Positions 22,003 to 34,000 of a DNA stretch of 64,000 nt are shown here, one piece after another; position 1 is the first letter of the stretch; the number at the start of each line of letters is the position of its first letter. This DNA comes from Dromiciops gliroides. Taxonomy: Eukaryota > Chordata > Mammalia > Microbiotheria > Microbiotheriidae. A program made the position numbers and the translations under genes. Where the stretch lies: positions 152,563,562 to 152,627,561 of the forward strand of contig NC_057862.1 in the NCBI RefSeq assembly GCF_019393635.1, given 5' to 3'. A model generated the notes under the pieces. The model was not told the DNA's origin, did not search any database, and saw only the letters and a program-made list of their open reading frames with translations.

Positions 22003-25000
22003 CTAGAATGAATCACATTAATTTCTAAATTCAGTTTCAGTGTTGCTTGTATGCATCACAGTATGCTCTTTTCAGAAATTAAGATCCCCAAAGACTCTTT
22101 CCATTTTATTAAAATAGATAGCATTCCTATACATTGAAGGAAGCAAGACCTTGAGTGCAAAATAGGCAAAAGGAGTCTTTGCTCGGTCAGATCCTATGCC
22201 CTGGGAGCTCAGTCAGTTCTCCCTTTGCCCTCACTCAGTATGGCTTTGGATTTTGCTGCCCTTAAATGGTTTTAGTCTGAGTTTAAACTATTCTCAGAAA
22301 TTTTTTTTCTTTTTTTTTAAGTGAGGCAATTGGGGTTAAATGACTTGCCCAGGGTCACACAGCTAGTAAGTGTTAAGTGTCTGAGGCCGGATTTGAACTC
22401 AAGTACTCCTGACTCCAGGGCCGGTGCTCTATCCACTGCGCCACCTAGCTGCCCCAGAAATTTTATTTTCTAAGGATTTGGGAAAGTGGGGAGAAAGGAA
22501 GAGGAAGAGACCATTATAAGTGAGAACTCTATTCTCACTCCAGTCTTTACTTGAAAGTTTGAACCGCCATTTTTAACCCAGGATTGGCCCAGTCTCTTTA
22601 GGATTCTCTGACTGAGTTTGAGTTGAATTTAACGAAGATGTATATCCCTATCCCTAAACTGGAATCATATTGACCTTGATGTAGACAGAGTGTGAGGGCA
22701 AAAAAATTGATTCTTTCTCTTCTTGTTCCATGATACCAATAAGATAACTAGTACTGGGTTATCTTGTCTTTTGTAATCTTTCCTTCTTTTTTAATGAGAA
22801 TACTAGAACTGAAATGAATCTGCTATCTATAAGCCACAAACATAAATTGTTCTGATTTGTTTGTTCTGAGTTTTTGTGTTTTTTAATTCCTGTTTCCAAT
22901 GTTTCTTCTGGTTCTGAATGCCTGGACAAAATATTGGTCTGTCAGTCTTTTCACCCTATACTATCTATTCCAGAACAACTCAATTTAACCCTTTTAGAGG
23001 TATTTTCCTCCTCCTTTTGCTCTAAAGCGTTCTTAACCTTTTTTTTTTTTATTATCAGGAGCTCCTTGGGCAATGTGGTGAAACCTGTGGACCCCTTCTC
23101 AGAATAGTATTTTTAGATACATAAAATAAACTAGGATTAGAAAGGAAATCAATTATATTGAAATCCACTTATCAAAATATTAAATAAGTTCATGGATCCC
23201 ACATTAAGTACTATGTGAGAGCAACCTCTTTCCCTACCTTAAGTTGTTCTGGTTTAAGGTTTTATTAGGTATTTTTCAAAGAATTCAACTTAACAAGAAT
23301 CTTAAATCAAGATATGACAATTGTCACCTACCATATTAAGTTATCTGGGACAGACACTATGCACATATTATTCAGGGCAGCTAGAAAATGTCCTGTGATT
23401 CTCTGTTCAGCCGCCCTTCCCCAAAGTTTAATTATTCTGCTCAGTGCCCAAGCTGGTATCTAGTAATAGTAGTTCTGGGTATTTTTAGGAAGTTGAGGAG
23501 ACTGTCATTTATCTTCCTTCACCAAGAAGTTTCCTACGAAAACAGCCGGCTGGTTGGAAACATCCCAGTATGTTGTCCCTGAACATCAGATCCCTCCACT
23601 GCTGGGGCTCTGAGTCACTTTCTAGCAAGATGAAGGCAGCCAGCAGGAGACTCCCTCATGCCCATTTTAATGGGAAACACGATTTTCCAACATCGTGCTG
23701 GTGCCTGACGATACCATCTGGGTAGAATTCGGGTCATGCTCAGTAATGATTCCCCGTCCCTAATCTGAAGATTAGTAAAGAACCAAGGTCCTGAAGTAGG
23801 CCAGTGCCAGGCCGCAGAGGGGCCTTCAAGCCTGACCAGCTACTCAAGATTTAAAAAGGGGGTGGGAGAGGGAAATCATTCAGCACCTGGATAGGCAGGT
23901 TCTGATGTCCTAACCCTGGACAAGAAGAGAAAATCACTCCTTCTCTCTGTTCCTTGGGAACAGTACTATTTTCTTTGCTGGCTAAACCAATGATAGATGT
24001 ATGTGAGTTTGGTGGCATGCTTTAAATACAGACCATTAAACACACGAATTAGGAGAATAACAGCGGCCTACTTGCTAACTCTCCATATATAGTTTTGGAA
24101 CCAGACCTGTAATTTCATTAGTAGGATTATTTGGCAATTTAAAGTCTCAGAGAGTTGTTTAGGAAAACCAAGAAGGCCTTGGCCACAGTCACACAGCCCT
24201 GATGTATGAGGGGTGAAACTTGAATCTAGATCTTCTTAGCTCCAAATCTAGATCTCCATCCACAGCAATGCTGCCTCTCAATCCTATAGAGCTGGCAGAT
24301 AAAGTACCTAAGTGGGCCCCTCACAGAAACTGAGGTGGGGGGGCGGGGAATCTGAGATGCCATTTCAGTCACAATCTTGGTGGTTACTAGAATGAAAAAG
24401 TGAGGGAAGATAGTTATTTTATCCTTACAGCCTTTATGGTGGTTTTAAACAATCTTGCGGATAAAGCTAGCTACTCCCTAGATCCAGAGCCCTGGAGTCA
24501 GGAGGACCTGAGTTCAAATCCGGCCTCAGACACTTAACACTTACTAGCTGTGTGACCCTGGGCAAGTCACTTAACCCCAATTGCCTCGCTTAAAAAAAAA
24601 AAAAAAGAATGGTACAACTGTGATGGATGAGAAATTGTCTAAGCCAGCTCCCTTACTGGAGATGTGGGAAATAGAAGAGCAACTTTGCTAATTAGTGACA
24701 AAAGATGGGACTAGAACTTGGGCTTCTGACTCTCTACCATGCTAACTCCTTTTTCAGCAATGAATATTTAAAAAAAAAAAAGATTTGTGGTCATTCCCTA
24801 GAGAGGAAGGAAAGAGAGAGAATCAAGCATATATTCAGTACTTACTATGTGCCAGGCACTGTGCCAAGCACTTTACAAATATTTCTTTCATGTGATCCTC
24901 ACAAGAGTGCTGTGAGGTAGGCACTCTTATTGCCCCTGTTTTACAGGTAAGAAAATTGGGGCAGCTAGGTGGTGCAGTGGATAAAGCATTAGCCCTGGAT

Positions 25001-28000
25001 TCAGGAGGACCTGAATTCAAATTTGACCTCAGATACTTGATACTTATTAGCTCTGTAACCCTGGGCTAGTCACTTAACCCTCACTGCCCCTCAAAAAAAA
25101 AAAAAAACAAATACAGGTGAGAAAATGAGGCAGACAGAAATTAAATGACTTTCCCAAGGTCACACAGCTAATCAGTGACAGATCTTCCTAACTCTGGCCC
25201 AGTAGTCTATCCACTCCACCATTCTAGTTATCGGAAAGACTGATGGAATCATAAATTCAGAGCCAGACAGTAGCACTGGAGCCATTTAGTCCAATCTCCC
25301 CATTTTACAAATGGGGAAATGGGCCCAAAATGGGGGGGAGGACTTGCCTGGCTAGAGTCTGAGGCAGGGTTTGACTACAGGTCTTCTTGACTCCATGTTC
25401 ATCATGAACTGATTTTGGTGAACCTCCAGAAAATTCTAAGTGCTTGATACTTTCAGCAGGTTGGGATTAGATGACATCAGAGGTCCCTGCCAACTCAAAG
25501 ATTCGATTAATTCTTAATCCCTTTTACTTACCCATATCTGAATGCAAGACAAAACCAAAACAGCCCCCACAAAATTCTCAAATCCAATTTCTAGAAAGGG
25601 GATAAGAATTTTAAGGTGTGCTCCCACCTAGAAATTTCTCTATTTCAAGGGGGATTCATGAAGATATAGGAGCCACTCCCTGAAAAATTTACAGATCCCA
25701 ATCTATATGACAAATATATTTATTCCAACCTCCTATTCCCAGCCAGCCTTAGTCATACTATTCCCCTTCTCTTCTATGTTCCAGCTAAAGTGGATAGAGT
25801 GCTGGGCCTGGATTCAGGAAGACCTGAGTTCAAATCTGACTACAATCACTTACTAGCTGTGTGACCCTGGGCAAGTCACCTCACCCTGTTTGCCTCAGTT
25901 CCTCATCTGTCAAATGAGCTGGAGAAAGAAAGGGCAAAACCATTTTAGTATCTTTACCAAGAAAACCCCAAATGGGGTCATGAAGAGTCAGACACGCCTG
26001 AAACAACTGAACAACAAAAACTATGTTCCCCCAATGCAGAGTAAATGGCCACTCCCCGATCTCATCCCACCCTCTCTTGCCTCTCTGAATTGGAGTATAC
26101 CTTTGCCAGTCCCTAGAACTACCTCAGTGTAGATCATTATTTGTTGAAAACCCTTTTCTTCCAAGCCCAGCTGAGGGACTCATCAGCCTCATGAAGCCTT
26201 TCCTGATCGATGCCTCAGCTCAAAGCCTGTCCTCCCTTCTCAAATTTGTCATATCCTTCTGTTCAACCACTACTACATACATACCAAATTGATCAGAGCC
26301 ACTGGTGCACATGTTGTATCCCCCCTTCTAGAACATAAGCTGCTTCAGGGGAGGGATCCTGTTATTCTTTAATTTGGTATCCCAAGCACCTTGCAATGGG
26401 TCTCATATATTTCTTGGTCGTCTGGACATATAATTTCATCAGTGTAGGGAACTCCCAGTGAAAAAACTTCCTCTCTTAAGTTCAGATCTTCAGTTGCTCT
26501 GCGATCCACAGTTCTGGGAGCCTGGGACACAGAGAGTTTAAATAATCTGCCTAAAATCTCACAGCTAGTTTGTGTCAGAGGCAAGACTTGACCTAAGACT
26601 TCTAGATCCACTGAGGCTGCCTGCTTCTCACCCAGTAACTAAGAAGTAGATTCTTTAAAAAAATTTTTTAATCTTTTACACAAGTCAAGTCAAATCAATT
26701 ATTCAAGCACCTACTATTTGCCAAGCATTGTATACAAAGAAAGCCCCCCCAAAAAGTCTGGTTTGATTTTTTTTTTTTAAGCCAGATCTATTTTGGATAG
26801 CAAATAGATTTCCCACCATCCACCTTTTTCTGTTGCCTGAATTGGACTTTCATTAAATATCAGCTGAATTTTCTGTAGGGGCCTGAAAGAAAAGGAATTA
26901 CCAATTAACCAGAAGGGAAATTATTCCCAGGTTTCTGGCCTTGGGCTCTGGAATTTGGTTGTCCCCTATGAAGAAACAGGAAATGTTGAGAGTGGTGTGG
27001 TCAGGTGGTGCTAAGCCGGATCCTTGAATCTCTTACCCCCAGCCCCCTGAGCCCCCAAATCACCAGAGGGGGAGAGAGGACTAATGGTGCTTTGGGCCTG
27101 GCCCCCATCTTATGGTAGGGAGCGGGGGAAGGGTCCTAAGGACAGAACTCGAAGTGGTGCATTCTGGAGCAGGCTCTTTGTTTGATGTGGAGGCTCCGTG
27201 TTGGAGTGAGCCCAAGGAGAATCTGGCTTCCCAAATAAAAAAAGGCAAGTTCTTAGGAGGCGGAAAGGTTGGCCGTGATTCTGTTGATCTGGAAAGGTTT
27301 CAACTAGTCCTATCCTCCCGTGCATTCCTGACATACTGTATTTCCCTGGAAATTGTGTGGGTGTTAGAACCAGATTACTTCTAGATATTTGCTTGTCTAG
27401 CTGTCAAGGAGCAAAGGTCAGGTATCCACATGAGCTTCAAGAACAAGGAGGGGCCAGAGGAAGAGTCCTTGGGAGCTTTGGAAACTTCCTTCCTATGAAG
27501 CGCCTGCCCAGCTGATATTCTTGGAAGAGCAGATTTTCCCTAAATACTGAAAGTGCCACTGAGTCTGACTGAAGGATTTCAAACATTTCAAGAAACCCCC
27601 TAAATTTCTGCCCCTGCTTAGAATGAGCTAATTAGCACTTAAAAGGGAAAAACAGGCCTGTTTTAAATTCATAGAATTATAGCAGTAGAAAGCTACCTTA
27701 GAGATCATAGAATCAGCTAGGTGGATGGTGTCAGGCCTGGAGTAAGGAAGACTCCATCTTCATGAGTTCAAATCCAGTTTCAGATAAGTACTAGCTGTGT
27801 GAACTAGGGTAAGTCTCTTAACCCTGTTTGCCTCAGTTTCTCATCTATAAAATGAGCTGGAAAAGGAAATAGCAGACCACTCTAGTATCTTTGCCAAGAC
27901 AATCCTAAACGGGGTCATGAAGAGTCAGACATGACTGAACAACAACGGTTGAAAGAGTATTGGATTTGGAGGTAAGAGGACCTGGGTTCAAATCCTGCTG

Positions 28001-31000
28001 TGCAACTTACTATCTATAGAGTACTTACGGGGATAAGTAACAAACTCTCTGGGCCTCAGTTTCTGTATCTGTTTTAGAAAAAAAGAATGAGGGGGCTACC
28101 CTAAATGGATAGTAAGATCCCCTTTCACTGTAAATCTGTGATCCTTCTGTGAGGAGATCGTGGTTGAGGTACTGAGAAGGACCCTAAGTCCTGGAAGGAT
28201 CTGGAGTAGGCCTAGCCTTGCAACAGGCCAGTCCTCCCACCTGCATTAACAGCAAGCAGTAGCAGAAATGAGCAGAAGCTGACAGCCACTTGTCCTCTTA
28301 AGCTCTGACTCCTGCTGCTCCTGTGACCTTGGGCCGGTCATTTACCTTCAGCCACACTCATAGGTCTCTTACCTTCCTTGTTAGTTAAGCGTTCTCCCAG
28401 TTTGGTAAGTTTGGATCTTAGTTCTTCTGCAGTGATGTACCCCTTCTTCTCTTTATCAGTCATCAGCATGGCCAGTAGAATTTCTTTTTGTGGCTCTTCC
28501 TGTTGCATTTGCTTGTGCATGATGGTAAGGAAGGTAGAGAAATCCAGCTCAGCATTTCTGTCTGGAAATACCAAAGCACAAAGGGAGAGGAAGGAGAGTT
28601 TTCTCCAGGAGACCTGGTTGTGGCCGATGGGGATTTAAGCATCAAATCAATGTAAGCTCAGGACTAAAAAATGGAAGGGGGGGGGGGGAGAGTGAGGGGG
28701 AAACATACCGTTTTAATTAGTTTGTTAAACAATTGCTTTCCTTATGCATTGCAGGAGGGGGCAGCTAGGTGGCAAAGTGGGTAGAGCACCTGGCCTGGAG
28801 TCAGGAAGACCTGAGTTCAAAGCCAGCCTCAGACACTTACTAGCTGTGTGACCCTGGGCAAATTACTTCACCCTGTTTGCCTCAGTTTTCTCATCTGACC
28901 AATGAGCTAGAGGAGGAAATAGCAAACCACTCTGGTACCTTTGCCAAGAAAACCCCAAACGGGGTCACAAAGAGTCAGACATGACTGAAACAACTCCACA
29001 AGAGCAACACTGATTGGAGGAGACATGGCATGACAGGATGAAACCCAGACTTGGCATCAGTAGGTCTTGGTTCAAGTCCTAGCTTTGTTACTGCCTCACT
29101 GTGAGACTTTGGGCAAGTCACCTCATCTCTGCAATTTGGATTCCTCACCTGCAAAATGAGGTGATCCATAGTACTTAAGAGATGGAAGGCATTTGTAGAG
29201 AACAAGTGTAATGTCCTTACTTTACATATGGAATAATAGAGGCCCAGACATATTAAATGATTCTGCAAGGTCTTATGGGTAGTGACTGGATCTGAACTCA
29301 GAGCTGTAATGGCGCTTTTAGTGCCTAGAGCAATGGGGATAAAGGTTGGTGGGAAGGGAGGTGTCTTCAGAGATTTGCCTGGGAGAGGAAGCACATCATA
29401 GGACTCCAGGAAACTGATCCTAAGAGACAAAAAGTACAGTTCACAATATCTAAATTCTGCAGCCTTGAAGCAAAGCTCTGTGGCTCCACCCTTAGTTACT
29501 GCCTAGAATGAAACCCAAACCTTCTTTGAATTTAGTGGTACTTCTACTGCAGGATTAGACTAAACTATCATCTTAAGAGCCCCTTCCAGTACTAACATGC
29601 TGTGATTCGAAGATTTGCCTCAAGGGTCCTTACATATGATTCTCAACTTTTCTGAATGAGACCTACTAACTCATTAAGCGGTGGGCTCAGAAAGGAGAAT
29701 GAGAGGGAGACATGAGGGCTCATGGAGTATCAGAAACCGGGGTGTGACTGAAGGAAAACTGAGTGTTCTATAAACTTTGATTTTCCGTGAAAAGAAGACA
29801 GAACCCTAGAACATAACCAACCAATCTCTTAGAACCAGAAACCCCAAAAGAAAAGCCAAAATTTAGAAGCACTCCTACCAGCCCTGGGGGGTTTGAGACA
29901 GAAAGAACACTTTCCTTTATCTCTTTGGGCCTGCCTGTGGTCCCCAGTGACTAAGGGCAAGCTTTCCGTTCAGTGCCAGTGACTGGTGAGTTGGGGGTAC
30001 TTTCTCTCTTTTTCTCTCTCTTTTGTCTCTCTGTCTCTGTCTCTCTCTGTCTCTTTCTCTGTTTCTGTCTCTCTTTGTTTCTGTCTCTTTGTCTCTGTCT
30101 CTTTCCGTTTCTGTCTCTTTCCCTATTTCTCTCTGTTTCTGTCTGTCTTTTTGTCTCTGTCTCTGTCTCCTCTGTCTCTCTGTCTCCTCTGTCTCTGTCT
30201 CTTCCTCTGTTTCTGTCTGTCTCTGTCTCTGTGTATGTGTGTGTGCGTGTGTCTGTCTGTCTGTCTCTTACTTTGGTCATACACAGCTCTCCTGAGTTTC
30301 CTTTTTGGGCCAGTATGGAACAGTGAACAGAATGCTGAACTTGGAGTCAGGCATGACCTGGGTTCAAATCCTGCATCTGAGAAAGAGGGAATCTAAGCCT
30401 GCTTAGTACTCTTCCTTCCCCTCTCAAAGGCCTAAGGGATTCAAAGTCAGAGGGCTTGAGTTTGAATCCTATGCTGGGCACTTCACTCCACCTTCCTCAG
30501 TTGTAAAACCTGGAAAATCAATGACATGTAAGAACCCTATTAAGCACTAAATATATAACTTCTAGATGTTTGACTGTGGGCAAGTTATTCAACCTCCATG
30601 AATTTTGTTTCCTCATTGGTAAAATGAAGATAATATATGTAGTACCTTCTTCACAAGGTTGTCGTCTGAGGCTCAAGTGAAGTAAAGGGTTGAAAGCACA
30701 CATGTTGCAGAATTTAAAGGGGGGAAGGAGGAAGCTTTTACATAGTGCCTACCATGTGCTAAGCATTTTTTACAAATATTATCTCATTATTATCCCTCTT
30801 TTACAGGTGAGGAAACTGAGGCAAACATAGGGTGAAGTGACTTGCCCAGGGTCACACAGCTAGTAACTGTCTGATGTCACATTTGAACTCAGGTCTTTCC
30901 ATCAGCTGCTGCTAGGCACATGTCAACTGTAGAATTAGAATCTTCATGCCTTTCTCACCCAGTCACACATACACATCCTTCCCACCAGTTTTTACAGGAT

Positions 31001-34000
31001 TGCCTATGTGCTGTGCTTGACTCCTTATAGATTCACACATTGCATGCATGTGTTTTGGAAAGAGGCCCTTGTAAGAAATGATAAAAGGTTTGGCTTCAGA
31101 GAGACCTGGGAAGACTTGTATGAACTGAGGCAAAATGAAATAAGCAGAACCAGGAGAACCATGGCGTACAATAACAAAACAAAACACACAACTTCCCTAT
31201 CGGAAAACTACTTCAAAATGCTGATTAATGTAGGGACCATCCATGATTCCAGAGGACCAATGGTGAAAAATGTTTCCCCTCTCTGGACAGAGAGGAAATG
31301 GATTCAACACCCAGAATGAAACATCCATTATTGGCATCTCTCTCTCTCTCTTTTGCAGGGCAATGAGAGTTAAGTGACTTGCCCAGTGTCACACAGCTAG
31401 TATCAAGTGTCTGAGGCTGGATTTGAACTCATGTCCTCCTGAATCCAGAGCTGGTGCTTTATCCACTGCGCCACCTAGCTGTCCCTTGAAATATCCATTA
31501 TTGGACACAGCCGATTACAGGAATATTTTTTGGCCTGACTCTACAGTCAAGAGTTTGTTTTTGATGGGGAATAGGGTGAAGTAGAAGTGGGAAGGAGAGA
31601 ACATTAACTTTGAATTAGGGGGGTAGTAGGTAGAAGAACCTGAGTTCAAATCTGGCCTCAGACACTTGACACTTACTAGCTGTGTGACCCTGGGCAAGTC
31701 ACTTAACCCTCATTGCCTTGCCGAAAAAAATTTAACTACAAATAAACTAACAGAAGGCCATAGCTTCATATCCTCTTTTTTGTCCTTTGTATATGGAAAT
31801 GTTTATATCTGTCCACAATTATTAAGTTTATAACAAAGAACATCAAAGGTTTTTGTTTCTGTTTTCTTTGATGGGGAGTTGGGGGGATTGGGCATAGGAA
31901 GATTGAAAATTTAATTTTTGTTAATTGAAAAAAATTTAATTTAGTTACAAATAAACTAACAGATGGTCATGGCTTCACCCACAATCCTCTTTTTTGCTTT
32001 TTGTATATGGAAATGTTTATATTTGTCCATAATTGTTAAGTTTATAACACAGAACATCAAGGATTTTGGCTTTCTTTTCTTTGATGGGGGGATGGACATA
32101 GGAAGAGAAAAAATTAAATTTTTATTAATTGAAAAAATTTTAATTAAAAATAAACTCCCGGGGGCGGCTAGGTGGCACAGTGGATAAAGCACCGGCCCTG
32201 GATTCAGGAGGACCTGAGTTCAAATCCAGCCTCAGACACTTGACACTTACTAGCTGTGTGACCCTGGGCAAGTCACTTAAACCCCCATTGCCCTGCAAAA
32301 AAAAAAAAAAACTCCCAGAAGATTGTGGTTTCCTATACAATGCTCGTCATTTGTTCTTTGTACCTGGAAACATCTATATTTGTCTGTAATTTTTAAGTTT
32401 TTAACTAAGAACACTTTGAAAAGAAAAGAGGACCCCGGCCACAGGGGTTTGGCTTTTTTTCCCTCCTAGTTTGGCTGCTGGCTCGTTTGTATCTGACTGC
32501 TGTGCCCTAATCTCCTACGGTCTAACCCTTTCCCCAGGAAGGTTGAGTACAGATGTTTTGCTGTACACAGCTTCTCCCATTTCTCCCACTGCCTCTCTGC
32601 TCTCAGTGGGTTTGCTGCTCTTTCATATACTTCTCTTCCTGTCTCCACATAGAACTTCTGTGTTAGGGTTGGGGGGTGGATAGTAGGAGGAAGAGCTCCC
32701 CCCCTCCCCCGGCCAGGCCTAGGCTCCGCCTACAGCCACCCTCCCCTCCCCAGCCTCTGTCTCTGGTTTTCCTCCTTCCCAAGCTGATGCTGGTGGCCTA
32801 CATTCTGCCAGCGCTGTGGTCCTCCCACTGCACTGACTCAGCTTCCCCACCAGGCTGACAGCTGTGGATGCAGGCCTGATCCTGCTTCTTACTTAATAAC
32901 TTCTGCTCAGCTCCCCCCAGAGCTTCCTGGCTCCAGCAGACTTACCTAGTTTATGATCCTGCAGGTGTCTTCCCACTTCTCCCGGGGTCGGGCTGGCCCC
33001 CAGGCACCGCATCACCACAATTAGGTCGTTAGCTTTTATTCTCCCCCTTTGTTCCTTGTCGTAGAGGGAGAAGCATTCCTTGTACTCTGTCTCAGGGGAG
33101 GAGAAGGAAACAAAGAAAGGCCTCTTTCAGCCTTAGCAGGGAAGCAAACCAGGGTTATCCTACCAGTTGTCCCCAACATGAGAGCCAACGTGACCCGGAT
33201 GGTGACATACTAGGCCCTAAAAACCACAGCTCCGGGGAAGCTTGGTGGCACAGTGGATAGAGCACCGGCCCTGGAGTCAGGAGGACCTGAGTTCAAATCT
33301 GGCCTCAGACACTTGACACTTACTAGCTGTGTGACCCTGGGCAAGTCACTTCACCCCAATTGCCTCACCAAAACAAAACAAAACAAAACACACAACTCCC
33401 CTATCGAAAAACTACATCTGCTTCCTGGGACAAGCTTGGATGCAATTTGCTGTCTGGTAACTAGAAAGGGTATCTGGTCCACATCCCTGCTTCCACCTCT
33501 CTCAAAGACTACCTAAAACACTAGGAATAGAGTCTAGATAGCACCTACTAGGTGCCAGACACTGTGCTAAGTGCTTTCCGAGATTTATTTTCATTTACTC
33601 CTCACAACAACCCTGGGGAGGTAGGTGTTGTTATCATCACATAGTTTCCTTTTTGGTCCAGTATAGAACAGTGGATAGAATGCTGAACTTGCAGTCAGGC
33701 ATGACCTGGGTTCAAATCCTGCATCTGAGAAAGAGGCAGATGACAGTTAAGTGACTTGTCCAGGGTCTCACAGCTAGTAAGTGTCTGAAAACAACTTTCA
33801 ACTCATCTTCTTGACCCCAGGCCTGGAACTCTCTAACATTCTAGGGAGGTTCCTCTTTGGGTCTAACTGAGCTCAGAGCCCACTTCCTCTCACCGAGGAG
33901 AGAAATTCTTGCTTTACTGTTGTCTCCCAGGGACCCTGGTGGTTGGCTAGATCTCCTTTGTCTTCTCTTCCCTCCAAATCCTTGGATCTTTGTTCCCAAG

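Noticed and set aside
26369-26611. Minus-strand frame with YTDEIICPDD considered as the last CALML4 exon
   Set aside because: The segment resembles another repeat copy at 61280, lacks the V-D-D-L-F motif and correct stop, and the true exon was found at 21905-22002 in phase.
29951-30396. Open frames rich in Leu/Ser or Arg/Thr
   Set aside because: Products of the (TCTG)n microsatellite.
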